A DNA stretch of 18,565 nt, taken from assembly GCA_947572405.1 (NCBI GenBank), contig CANPBV010000019.1, forward strand, positions 1 through 18,565. Direction: 5' to 3'. Below, in pieces: positions 7,360 through 14,742 of the stretch. The first letter of the stretch is position 1. Every line of letters starts with the position of its first letter. The position numbers and the translations under genes were made by a program. Source of the stretch: an uncultured Mycoplasmatota bacterium. Lineage in GTDB: Bacteria > Bacillota_I > Bacilli_A > RF39 > UBA660. The notes beneath the pieces were generated by a model, which saw only the letters and a list, made by a program, of their open reading frames with translations, had not been told where the DNA came from and made no database searches.

Positions 7360-7479
7360 ATGAGATTTTTTGCTTCAATTTTAAAAGCATTAGGGCTTGG
7401 AGCTTCAAATGCTGGAAGTCAAGCATGTGCTTTTTGGTACGTAGATGAACCAGAATGCCCAAAAAGCTTAATTAAATAG
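7360..7479 (+). CDS. agrD: AgrD-type autoinducer peptide precursor
   Basis: This is a 39-codon gene. The order fits AgrD: an N-terminal amphipathic helix (MRFFASILKALGLGASNAG, residues 1-19), a short core with Cys23 (SQACAFWY), and an acidic C-terminal tail VDEPECPKSLIK resembling DEVEVPKEL of S. aureus AgrD. By alignment with staphylococcal and Listeria precursors, the mature peptide should be a five-residue thiolactone ring C-A-F-W-Y with a short N-terminal tail; one extra residue (Val28) in the ring is also possible. The tail carries a second cysteine (Cys33), which is unusual. GAGGAG lies about eight bases before the ATG. A strong terminator follows at once, so agrB and agrD form a complete two-gene transcript. 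Confidence 0.9.
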   Translation: MRFFASILKALGLGASNAGSQACAFWYVDEPECPKSLIK

Positions 7480-7500
7480 TAAAACTAATTTTATAGTTTT

Positions 7501-7531
7501 AACAAATAGATACAGTCTATTTGTTTTTTTA
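7501..7531 (+). terminator. Terminator of agrBD
   Basis: A perfect 10-bp stem (AACAAATAGA 7501-7510, TCTATTTGTT 7516-7525) with a TACAG loop runs into a T tract. A second small hairpin (AAAACTA/TAGTTTT, 7481-7500) precedes it. Confidence 0.85.
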
Positions 7532-7683
7532 TATTCATTCACAAACGATTATGCTTCTACAATTCAGCATATGCCTTTATCTATTATAATGCAAAAAGTT
7601 AGGGTTTGCTACTAATTAGTAAAATTACACTCGCTCTTGAAAAAATTTCAAACTTTCTTATATTCTCTATAAAAGCAATCATT

Positions 7684-7721
7684 AAAAAAAGTATGTAAAT
7701 TTTAACTTACACACTTTTTTT
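7684..7721 (-). terminator. Bidirectional terminator after agrC copy 1
   Basis: A 15-bp stem with one wobble pair (7684-7698 with 7707-7721) is flanked by A7 and T7, so it can stop transcription from both sides. It separates the convergent agrBD and agrA/agrC units. The other agrC copy has no such hairpin after it. Confidence 0.8.
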
Positions 7722-7731
7722 ATGGTTTTAT

Positions 7732-8148
7732 TTATTTTAATTCAGAAATATCTATAATCAATCGTTGTGTAAATCCGCCACTTGAAATTCCTTTTTCATT
7801 TTTTAATAGTGGGTTTTCATCTATTAGTTTCTTCACCAGGGATAAACCATATCCATGACCTTTTCCCTTCGTTGTATATCCTTGATCGTCAATTTGATTC
7901 AACTGTAATGTTCCTTCATAATTATTAGATACAGAAATATATAAATGACTATTTTCAATACTCATTTCTAAATCAATAAATTTTTCTTTTAATATACTAA
8001 CTGCTTCTATCGCATTATCTAGAAACACTCCTACTATTTTACAGATATCCAACATGGTATCATCCCCTAGCCGAAGTAACTGCACTCTTTTAATTGCTTT
8101 ATCTATGCTTAAATCAAAATCAATATTTTGTTCTTTCATCAATAACAT
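7732..8148 (-). CDS. agrC: AgrC-like kinase, ATPase part (copy 1)
   Basis: This 138-residue frame is the catalytic ATP-binding domain of an AgrC-type histidine kinase. Visible are the N box VGVFLDNAIEA and the G box KGHGYGLSLVKKLI. It overlaps the end of the sensor part (8139-9047) by ten bases in the -1 frame. The natural kinase sequence would read GLRGLIYLK then MLLMKEQNIDF, so one missing A in the run CTAAAATG separates the two frames. Its first ATG is inside that run; a second ATG overlaps the stop of the sensor frame as TGATG, which would allow re-initiation. The C terminus ends SSGGFTQRLIIDISELK, unlike copy 2. It is either a broken gene, a frameshift-expressed kinase, or a split kinase. 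Confidence 0.8.
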   Translation of the reverse strand: MLLMKEQNIDFDLSIDKAIKRVQLLRLGDDTMLDICKIVGVFLDNAIEAVSILKEKFIDLEMSIENSHLYISVSNNYEGTLQLNQIDDQGYTTKGKGHGYGLSLVKKLIDENPLLKNEKGISSGGFTQRLIIDISELK

Positions 8149-9047
8149 TTTAGATAAATTAGTCCCCTAAGTCCACCTTCTGGTATAACAGATGACTGTC
8201 CCATAAATTGCTCGTTATCTTTCAGTTTATTTTCTACTATTTTATCAATATATTCAGAAATATTTTTTTCTTTATTTTTTATCATATTACGAATCGTCAA
8301 TAGTTGATTCTTATTTTCATGATTGCTTACTCTATATTGATTTAAAATATCTTCATATTCCTTCAAACTAGAAATAGTTGTATTATATTTATCATAGACT
8401 TTTAAATACCTATTTCTATTAAAAAATGAATAAACTATAATTATAAAATAAGTAATTGTTACTGCTGAATTAAACACTAATAAGTATATATAATCCACTC
8501 TTTGATAAACTGTCACTACTAAAACATTGGCTATCAAAATTACAATAAATACCAAAGTGATAAACCAATCCGACTCTATTCTGTCTGTTACATTCAACAT
8601 TTTCTCATACACCTTTGGCAAAAACGTACAAAATAGAAAAATTAAAATCGTAATAATTGCTACGGATGTATTAACTGAAAAACTACCAAAGATATTACTT
8701 ATTGCTACTTCTATATCGGCTCCCATTATCGCTATCCCAGACATTAACAGCGTTTCTGAAATCATAATAATTATTTGTGTAATAACAGGCATTAATATTG
8801 TCTTCTTCACATTTTCTCTCATTAAATAATAATTTAATACTATCGATATAATGATTGTTCCTATAATTTTTAGTATTCTATTTACTAATGCAATATTTGT
8901 AGTTATTAAAATCACATATAAAATTAATGTGACATAAAACTTATATTCCCTATAATTTATCTTTTTTCTTTCCAAACAATGCCATGAATATATATGCGAA
9001 TAACTCAAAATTAGAATTCCTATTATGCTTCCTACTATCTTCATCAT
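8139..9047 (-). CDS. agrC: AgrC-like kinase, sensor and DHp part (copy 1)
   Basis: This 302-residue frame contains the membrane sensor and the histidine-containing part of an AgrC-type kinase. About six hydrophobic segments fill residues 1-215. The dimerisation region follows with the phospho-accepting His243 in VSNHENKNQLLTIRNMI, then GGLRGLIYLK, where homology breaks off and the frame ends after two unrelated residues (CY). The ATPase half continues in the -1 frame. The start is ATG ATG after GAGGAG in the retained tail of agrA, but agrA itself is missing upstream. Expression would need read-through from agrA/agrC copy 2 or a promoter in the 663-bp insert. The peptide-sensing part is identical to copy 2, so a different ligand specificity is not expected. 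Confidence 0.82.
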   Translation of the reverse strand: MMKIVGSIIGILILSYSHIYSWHCLERKKINYREYKFYVTLILYVILITTNIALVNRILKIIGTIIISIVLNYYLMRENVKKTILMPVITQIIIMISETLLMSGIAIMGADIEVAISNIFGSFSVNTSVAIITILIFLFCTFLPKVYEKMLNVTDRIESDWFITLVFIVILIANVLVVTVYQRVDYIYLLVFNSAVTITYFIIIVYSFFNRNRYLKVYDKYNTTISSLKEYEDILNQYRVSNHENKNQLLTIRNMIKNKEKNISEYIDKIVENKLKDNEQFMGQSSVIPEGGLRGLIYLKCY

Positions 9048-9079
9048 ACTTCAACAACCAACTCCTCTATTTTAAATCT
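9044..9079 (-). pseudogene. Last 11 codons of agrA (truncated copy)
   Basis: The minus strand encodes RFKIEELVVEV and a stop, identical to the end of agrA at 11055-11090. It overlaps the start of agrC copy 1 by four bases, just as in the intact agrA-agrC junction. No further agrA sequence is recognisable upstream. Confidence 0.9.
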
Positions 9080-9351
9080 ACATTCTTCCCCAGGTCAATT
9101 AAATTATTTTAAGATGGAGTAGAGTGAAATCGCAATAACTATATCCATCTTTTTATAATTATCGTTATTCGTTATCATCCATTTTATATCTCCTTTTTCT
9201 TAGAAAACATTATCTATACATATATTGTTAAATTCGTAACAGACGATTGCCTTTTTCTTTTTCAATCTCCCCAATTTCTAGAAACATTTATGCTAGTATC
9301 TTTTGCTTCCTTACAACAATTCCTTAAAACAATACGATTAATATGACCGAT

Positions 9352-9642
9352 TCACTTATTCGTCGGAACACTCCTCAGTTCCATAAAATAGTATCTTTGT
9401 TCAAATGTTTTATGATTATAATTTAGATTCAAACCACAAAATTTTCTGATAATTAACAATAATTTGTCTTCATTATTTTCTATGAGTAAGTCACTTAAAG
9501 TTCTTATGTATCTACTACGAATACAATTTGAAGCTGTTTTACAATATAACTTGTGTTCACTTTGCCTGATATTATCTATTCTCTTAGTCTCTACCACAGT
9601 TAAGCTTTTGCCAAAATTCCTTATGAATTCCGCTAAATTCAT
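9352..9642 (-). CDS. Hypothetical small protein between agrC copies
   Basis: This is a possible 96-residue, basic, cysteine-containing protein (MNLAEFIRNFGKSLTVVETK at the start). I do not recognise a family. It has no signal peptide or membrane segment. The ribosome site is weak (TTGGA), but a perfect TATAAT lies about 25 bp before the ATG. The same frame continues past its stop with IGHINRIVLRNCCKEAKDTS and more stops, so it may be the front part of a decayed longer gene. Base composition is like its surroundings. Confidence 0.35.
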   Translation of the reverse strand: MNLAEFIRNFGKSLTVVETKRIDNIRQSEHKLYCKTASNCIRSRYIRTLSDLLIENNEDKLLLIIRKFCGLNLNYNHKTFEQRYYFMELRSVPTNK

Positions 9643-9666
9643 TTAATCCAATTTTTATCATATTAA

Positions 9667-9672
9667 ATTATA
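9667..9672 (-). promoter_or_regulatory. -10 element before the hypothetical gene
   Basis: A consensus TATAAT on the minus strand lies 25 bp before the ATG at 9642. The -35 region is poor. It is part of the 15-bp repeat shared with 9140-9154. Confidence 0.35.
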
Positions 9673-9742
9673 TCCATCTTTTTCCCATTCTTTTCACTAA
9701 CTTTGGGTGGAATAAAAGAACCAACGTTTATTATAATTTTCC

Positions 9743-10159
9743 TTATTTCAATTTAGAAATATCTACAATCAATCGTTGCGTAAACTCTTCACTTGAAATC
9801 CCTTTTTCATTTTTTAATAGTGGGTTTTCATCTATTAGTTTCTTCACCAGGGATAAACCATATCCATGACCTTTTCCCTTCGTTGTATATCCTTGATCGT
9901 CAATTTGATTCAACTGTAATGTTCCTTCATAATTATTAGATACAGAAATATATAAATGACTATTTTCAATACTCATTTCTAAATCAATAAATTTTTCTTT
10001 TAATATACTAACTGCTTCTATCGCATTATCTAGAAACACTCCTACTATTTTACAGATATCCAACATGGTATCATCCCCTAGCCGAAGTAACTGCACTCTT
10101 TTAATTGCTTTATCTATGCTTAAATCAAAATCAATATTTTGTTCTTTCATCAATAACAT
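9743..10159 (-). CDS. agrC: AgrC-like kinase, ATPase part (copy 2)
   Basis: This frame encodes the ATP-binding domain of the agrA-proximal kinase copy, with N box VFLDNAIEA and G box GHGYGLSLVKKLI, 138 residues. It overlaps the sensor frame (10150-11058) exactly as in copy 1, with the same CTAAAATG frame break and the same TGATG stop-start overlap. The only visible protein differences from copy 1 are in the last 15 residues (SSEEFTQRLIVDISKLK). No clear terminator follows; transcription may run into the insert and copy 1. Confidence 0.8.
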   Translation of the reverse strand: MLLMKEQNIDFDLSIDKAIKRVQLLRLGDDTMLDICKIVGVFLDNAIEAVSILKEKFIDLEMSIENSHLYISVSNNYEGTLQLNQIDDQGYTTKGKGHGYGLSLVKKLIDENPLLKNEKGISSEEFTQRLIVDISKLK

Positions 10160-11058
10160 TTTAGATAAATTAGTCCCCTAAGTCCACCTTCTGGTATAAC
10201 AGATGACTGTCCCATAAATTGCTCGTTATCTTTCAGTTTATTTTCTACTATTTTATCAATATATTCAGAAATATTTTTTTCTTTATTTTTTATCATATTA
10301 CGAATCGTCAATAGTTGATTCTTATTTTCATGATTGCTTACTCTATATTGATTTAAAATATCTTCATATTCCTTCAAACTAGAAATAGTTGTATTATATT
10401 TATCATAGACTTTTAAATACCTATTTCTATTAAAAAATGAATAAACTATAATTATAAAATAAGTAATTGTTACTGCTGAATTAAACACTAATAAGTATAT
10501 ATAATCCACTCTTTGATAAACTGTCACTACTAAAACATTGGCTATCAAAATTACAATAAATACCAAAGTGATAAACCAATCCGACTCTATTCTGTCTGTT
10601 ACATTCAACATTTTCTCATACACCTTTGGCAAAAACGTACAAAATAGAAAAATTAAAATCGTAATAATTGCTACGGATGTATTAACTGAAAAACTACCAA
10701 AGATATTACTTATTGCTACTTCTATATCGGCTCCCATTATCGCTATCCCAGACATTAACAGCGTTTCTGAAATCATAATAATTATTTGTGTAATAACAGG
10801 CATTAATATTGTCTTCTTCACATTTTCTCTCATTAAATAATAATTTAATACTATCGATATAATGATTGTTCCTATAATTTTTAGTATTCTATTTACTAAT
10901 GCAATATTTGTAGTTATTAAAATCACATATAAAATTAATGTGACATAAAACTTATATTCCCTATAATTTATCTTTTTTCTTTCCAAACAATGCCATGAAT
11001 ATATATGCGAATAACTCAAAATTAGAATTCCTATTATGCTTCCTACTATCTTCATCAT
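10150..11058 (-). CDS. agrC: AgrC-like kinase, sensor and DHp part (copy 2)
   Basis: The 302-residue product is identical to copy 1: about six membrane segments in residues 1-215, then the DHp helix with His243 (VSNHENKNQLL), ending prematurely after GGLRGLIYLK. Its ATG overlaps the agrA stop by four bases (ATGA), so it is translationally coupled to agrA and has GAGGAG about 14 bases upstream inside agrA. The order agrA then agrC is opposite to the agrC-agrA order of staphylococci. Joined with the -1 frame at 9743-10159, it would give a 438-residue kinase, a normal AgrC length. Confidence 0.85.
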   Translation of the reverse strand: MMKIVGSIIGILILSYSHIYSWHCLERKKINYREYKFYVTLILYVILITTNIALVNRILKIIGTIIISIVLNYYLMRENVKKTILMPVITQIIIMISETLLMSGIAIMGADIEVAISNIFGSFSVNTSVAIITILIFLFCTFLPKVYEKMLNVTDRIESDWFITLVFIVILIANVLVVTVYQRVDYIYLLVFNSAVTITYFIIIVYSFFNRNRYLKVYDKYNTTISSLKEYEDILNQYRVSNHENKNQLLTIRNMIKNKEKNISEYIDKIVENKLKDNEQFMGQSSVIPEGGLRGLIYLKCY

Positions 11059-11768
11059 ACTTCAACAACCAACTCCTCTATTTTAAATCTGGTAGAAATA
11101 AGATCACTTTTCATTCCATTATCAAATGTAACTAAATGCTCTTTCTTATTTACACTCATAACTCTTTCTTTATTCATAATACAAGCCCTATGTGTCTGAA
11201 TAAATCTATCATCTAGCAAACCACGAAAAAACGATAGTGACTTATGAACTTTAAATTCATTATATTCCATTACAATAATCGTCCCCCTGCTCATGCTGTC
11301 TTTCTCAATATACAAAATATCATGATATGGAATCGCATAAAAAGTACTACAATCTTCAAATCTCAAACATTTTCTCTTTTCTAAAGCAGAAATCGCTTTT
11401 GCAATGTTACATTGTAAACGACTTTCATAATCATCAAATTTATTAATAAAAGCTAAGAAAGTAATATCTTTAGACAATAATTTTGGGCCTAACTCTTCAT
11501 GACCTGTAAGGAATATAATAGCACTATCTTCATCCTTATACCGAATAATTCTTGCAACATCAATGCCAGTTCTAGTAGGGGCCTCAATATCCAAAATATA
11601 AATTTTAAATGGAAGTTTTTGATTCACAATTTTCATAAACTCTTCATCGTAATCACTATATAAATATGTTTTATATTCCAGCTCCTTTGACATCATAAAC
11701 GTTGCAACAACGTTTAAAATATTATTCCTCATTTCTAAAATATCATCGCAAATAATAAAATTAATCAT
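11055..11768 (-). CDS. agrA: AgrA-type response regulator (receiver + LytTR)
   Basis: This 237-residue regulator should be phosphorylated by AgrC and activate agrBD and target genes. The receiver domain (1-125) shows the acidic pair D8-D9, the phospho-acceptor D60 in YILDIEAP, T88 in FLTGHE and K110 in FINKFDD. The LytTR DNA-binding domain (about 135-235) includes YHDILYIEKDS, EFKVHKSLSFFRGLLDDRFIQTHRACIMN and ISTRFKIEEL. The start is ATG at 11766-11768, preceded by GGAGGAG with a seven-base spacer. It heads the minus-strand unit agrA-agrC. The gene is intact, unlike the kinases. Confidence 0.95.
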   Translation of the reverse strand: MINFIICDDILEMRNNILNVVATFMMSKELEYKTYLYSDYDEEFMKIVNQKLPFKIYILDIEAPTRTGIDVARIIRYKDEDSAIIFLTGHEELGPKLLSKDITFLAFINKFDDYESRLQCNIAKAISALEKRKCLRFEDCSTFYAIPYHDILYIEKDSMSRGTIIVMEYNEFKVHKSLSFFRGLLDDRFIQTHRACIMNKERVMSVNKKEHLVTFDNGMKSDLISTRFKIEELVVEV

Positions 11769-11788
11769 ATTGCCACTCCTCCAAAATG

Positions 11789-11794
11789 GTTATA
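11789..11794 (-). promoter_or_regulatory. Possible -10 of agrA
   Basis: TATAAC on the minus strand lies 21 bp before the ATG, giving a very short leader that still contains the GGAGGAG site. The -35 region is poor, which would fit an activated promoter. Confidence 0.35.
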
Positions 11795-11799
11795 ATCGC

Positions 11800-11845
11800 T
11801 TTGGTATACTGTTTGCTATCTAATAAATATTACCATAATTTGGTA
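11800..11845. promoter_or_regulatory. TTTGGTA repeats and inverted repeat upstream of agrA
   Basis: TTTGGTA occurs at 11800-11806 and 11839-11845, 39 bp apart. The second copy is one arm of the inverted repeat TACCATAATTTGGTA (11831-11845). It could be an operator for agrA or a weak terminator for the ATPase gene that ends at 11873. Confidence 0.35.
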
Positions 11846-11872
11846 CATAGTGCAACAGATTTTCATCGAATC

Positions 11873-14491
11873 TTAAACTCCTCCAATTTTTCCACGATAT
11901 CTTAAATAAATTTTCCGAAACCAATCTACAGGAACAACTGTAAGGGCCAAAACAATCATAATCTCAAGTTCCCGGAAAGTTAAACCTGCTGTCCTAAATA
12001 AAGATCCCCCAAAATAAATCAGTAGGATTTGAACTGCCAGAATAAAGAAAATTACAAACATAAAAACTTTATTTCTTGATAAATTTGCAAGTAGATTCAA
12101 ACGTTCGGTTCTAGCATTAAAACTATTAAAAATTCCCATAAAAATAAATAGTCCAAAAAAGGCGGTCATTAAATATTTATCTGTTTCTGCTATTCGATAT
12201 AAACTATGAATCCAAGAAGATTTCAAGAAAAAAATACATAGCAAAGAGGAAAAACACCCAGTGAATAAGATTTCTCCCATCATGTACGAATTAATTATCG
12301 CTTCCTTTTTCTTTTTTGGATACTCATTCATATATTCCCTTAAAGGGGGTTCAAAAGCAAATGCAAGACCTGCTAGTGTGTCCATAACCATATTAATCCA
12401 TAACATTTGAATAACTGTCACTGGGGTTTCTACTCCAATAAATGGTCCAATAATAGACAAGCTAATTGCACAAAAATTCATCGTAAGTTGAAAAATAATA
12501 AATTTTCGAATACTTTTAAATATTGTTCTACCAAATAAGATGGCCTTTGAAATTGACAGAAAATTATCATCTAATATAATAATATCGCTTGCTTCCTTAG
12601 AAACTTCAGTACCACTTCCCATTGAAAATCCTACATCGGCTCTTTTTAAAGCTGGTGCATCATTCACCCCATCTCCAGTCATTCCCACTACCAAACCTAA
12701 TTCCTGAGAAATGCGCACCAATCTACTTTTATCCTGTGGCAAGGCTCTTGCTACAACCCTCAAATCTGGCAATATTTGTTTTACCTCTTCATCACTTTTC
12801 ATTCTTAACTCGTCACTGGTTAGAACAATGTCAGTTGAATTTTTTAAAAGGCCAACTTCTTTTGCAATAGCAGACGCTGTATCTTTATTATCGCCAGTAA
12901 TCATAACGGTTTCAATGTGTGCATCATGTACAAGTCTTACTCCTTCAATTGCTTCTTTTCGGATCTCATCTTTAATAAAAATGAGGCCAACAAACGAAAG
13001 ATTCCTAAACGTTTCAGAAGAAGCAGTTGCCAGCGTAATGACACGGATTCCCCTTTTTGTCATTTCCTCTATTTTAGAATAAATTTCTTTTTTAGAGTAA
13101 AATCCAATTTTTTCCCCATGTTCATTATAATATCTCGTACAAAAAGGCAAAATCTTTTCTGGGGCACCTTTTATTAGCGTTATCCTTTCCCCATCCTCGA
13201 TTGTAGTTAAGGCATACTTATTATTACTGTCAAACGGAATTGTTTTTAGCTTTTTTACTTTTCCACCTAATTGTGGTTTTATAAATTCCAATAATGCTCT
13301 ATCAGTACTGTTTCCGCCGATTACTTTATTTTTTTCCACATTGTAGCTACTTGCATTATTATAAAAAATAGAGTTTGCTACAAGTTTATGTAATTTTGGA
13401 TAATTTTGCAACTCTAATTCTGTGGAAAAAGTTTTTAAATTCCCAGATTCAAATCCTATTACTTCTAACTTTCCTTTGGTTAGAGTTCCTGTCTTATCTG
13501 TAAATAAAATATTTAAACTACCTGCTGTTTCTATTCCCACTAATTTTCTAACTAACACATTATTTTTAAGCATTCTTTTCATATTAGAGGACAAAACCAA
13601 GGTAATCATCATTGGTAGTCCCTCTGGTACTGCTACAACAATGATTGTAACACTTAACGTTAAAGCATATAAAATATGGCCAAACATAATTGGAAAATTA
13701 GTCACTGTTGCTACCACTTTACTCATTACAAAACCATTGTCTATAAAAATAACAGAAAATAAATAGGAAAGAGAAACAAGTATTGCACCTACATATCCAA
13801 TTTTACTAATAAATTTTGCCAGTTCATGAAGTTTCAATTTTAAAGGGCTATCAGGTTGTTTCTCTTGGAGCTCACTTGCAAGTTGCCCGTAAAAGGTATC
13901 ATTTCCAACTTTTGTAACTATCATTTTTCCTGATTTCGAATAAACAACGGTTCCTCGATAAACATGGTTTTTTTCTGTTCCTTCATCAAAAATAGACTTA
14001 ATTGCTTCCTTATAAGCCTCTTTTGTTTCCCCATTTAAAGCGGATTCGTCAACGGTAATGTCCCCTTCTATTAATTTTCCATCTGCTGGAATCTTGTCTC
14101 CAGAATCTAATAGCACAATATCATTTACCACTATTTCATCAATTGGAAGTTCCATTACTTTGGAGTCTCTTAACACACGACACTTGATTTTGGAAGACTC
14201 TTCTTGCAATTTTGCAAATGCTTGTTCACTTCCATATTCAGAAATCGTAGAAATAAAAGAAGCTAAGAATATAGCAATCACAATTCCAACCGTTTCATAC
14301 CAATCAAAGTTCTGAATTAAAAAAACAGTTTTAATTGCCAAAGCGATTAATAATATCTTAATAATTGGATCTCCTAAAGTTCCTAACAATAATTTCCAAA
14401 AATTATCTTGCTTCTTTGATGTAATTTCATTACTACCATATTTACTACGATTTTCTGCTACTTGTTTTTCTGTAAGTCCTGTTTTTTCCAT
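11873..14491 (-). CDS. Calcium-type P-type ATPase (PMCA-like, P2 class)
   Basis: This 872-residue membrane pump most likely exports Ca2+. Key sites: actuator loop DESALNGET (residues about 148-156), M4 ion-binding PEGLP (289-293), phosphorylation site DKTGTLT with Asp332, nucleotide-site KGAPE (441-445), hinge TGDGVNDAP (605-613), and M6 NMVMDTLAGLAFAFEPP, which is typical of the PMCA-like branch. About ten membrane segments are present. The start is ATG at 14489-14491, with AGGAGG six bases upstream. It is a single gene. The substrate is inferred from the M4/M6 motifs; Mn2+ transport cannot be excluded. The frame is complete and length is normal. Confidence 0.93.
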   Translation of the reverse strand: MEKTGLTEKQVAENRSKYGSNEITSKKQDNFWKLLLGTLGDPIIKILLIALAIKTVFLIQNFDWYETVGIVIAIFLASFISTISEYGSEQAFAKLQEESSKIKCRVLRDSKVMELPIDEIVVNDIVLLDSGDKIPADGKLIEGDITVDESALNGETKEAYKEAIKSIFDEGTEKNHVYRGTVVYSKSGKMIVTKVGNDTFYGQLASELQEKQPDSPLKLKLHELAKFISKIGYVGAILVSLSYLFSVIFIDNGFVMSKVVATVTNFPIMFGHILYALTLSVTIIVVAVPEGLPMMITLVLSSNMKRMLKNNVLVRKLVGIETAGSLNILFTDKTGTLTKGKLEVIGFESGNLKTFSTELELQNYPKLHKLVANSIFYNNASSYNVEKNKVIGGNSTDRALLEFIKPQLGGKVKKLKTIPFDSNNKYALTTIEDGERITLIKGAPEKILPFCTRYYNEHGEKIGFYSKKEIYSKIEEMTKRGIRVITLATASSETFRNLSFVGLIFIKDEIRKEAIEGVRLVHDAHIETVMITGDNKDTASAIAKEVGLLKNSTDIVLTSDELRMKSDEEVKQILPDLRVVARALPQDKSRLVRISQELGLVVGMTGDGVNDAPALKRADVGFSMGSGTEVSKEASDIIILDDNFLSISKAILFGRTIFKSIRKFIIFQLTMNFCAISLSIIGPFIGVETPVTVIQMLWINMVMDTLAGLAFAFEPPLREYMNEYPKKKKEAIINSYMMGEILFTGCFSSLLCIFFLKSSWIHSLYRIAETDKYLMTAFFGLFIFMGIFNSFNARTERLNLLANLSRNKVFMFVIFFILAVQILLIYFGGSLFRTAGLTFRELEIMIVLALTVVPVDWFRKIYLRYRGKIGGV

Positions 14492-14552
14492 ACGTTCCCT
14501 CCTAATTTACTATATTAAGGGGGATCGTCAAATAGGAAATAAACAAAACGAC

Positions 14553-14588
14553 AAAAAAAGAGACATTTTAATATAATTTCTCTTTTTT
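14553..14588. terminator. Bidirectional terminator-like hairpin
   Basis: AAAAAAAGAGA (14553-14563) pairs with TCTCTTTTTT (14579-14588) around an AT-rich loop. A and T runs on both sides let it act in either direction. It probably ends transcription from the HTH gene before the ATPase. Confidence 0.65.
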
Positions 14589-14616
14589 CTAAATAAGACA
14601 ATCATAATTTACTCTC

Positions 14617-14635
14617 TTAGGCTTATAAAGCCTAA
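14617..14635. repeat. 19-bp perfect palindrome TTAGGCTT-ATA-AAGCCTAA
   Basis: Two perfect 8-bp arms surround a 3-bp centre, with no T run on either side, so it is not a typical terminator. It lies between the HTH gene and the ATPase gene and could be an operator or an mRNA hairpin. Confidence 0.5.
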
Positions 14636-14742
14636 TGTTAATAAACTATTAAATTCATCATCAAAATATTTGATTATAAATTTTTTTATCTTCATGATCA
14701 GTTTTTTTTTAATACTATATAAGTTATAAAGAAATATAAAAC

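Larger units (their letters stand above)
7732..9079 (-). repeat. agrC duplication, copy 1
   Basis: This 1,348-bp segment matches 9743-11090 at a constant offset of 2,011 bp. It holds agrC, its ribosome site and the last 11 codons of agrA. I see no differences from about 7790 to 9079 but nine differences in the last 60 bp at the agrC 3' end (7732-7789). Beyond 9079 the homology to agrA stops abruptly. Confidence 0.93.
9080..9742. other. 663-bp insert between the two agrC copies
   Basis: This stretch is present only once. It holds one candidate gene (9352-9642, minus) and a good ribosome site (AAGGAG, near 9191-9196) before either a 5-codon frame or a 24-codon frame (9104-9178, minus; MITNNDNYKKMDIVIAISLY...). 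The 15-mer TATATCCATCTTTTT occurs twice on the plus strand (9140-9154 and 9669-9683). I see no clear terminator in it for agrC copy 2, no transposase and no target-site duplication. Confidence 0.6.
9743..11090 (-). repeat. agrC duplication, copy 2
   Basis: This is the partner of 7732-9079 at an offset of 2,011 bp. It includes complete agrC (both frames) and continues into agrA, which is intact only on this side, so this is the likely original location. The homology ends at 11090. Confidence 0.93.

Noticed and set aside
8527..8829. Plus-strand 100-codon frame (also at 10538-10840)
   Set aside because: It is the antisense shadow of the membrane region of agrC in both copies.
7732..9079. A second agr system with different peptide specificity
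   Set aside because: The sensor part is identical to the other copy and no second agrD is found, so a new specificity is not supported.
12711..13082. Plus-strand frames over the P-type ATPase gene
   Set aside because: They are antisense to a well-supported 872-residue gene and have no ribosome sites or known motifs.
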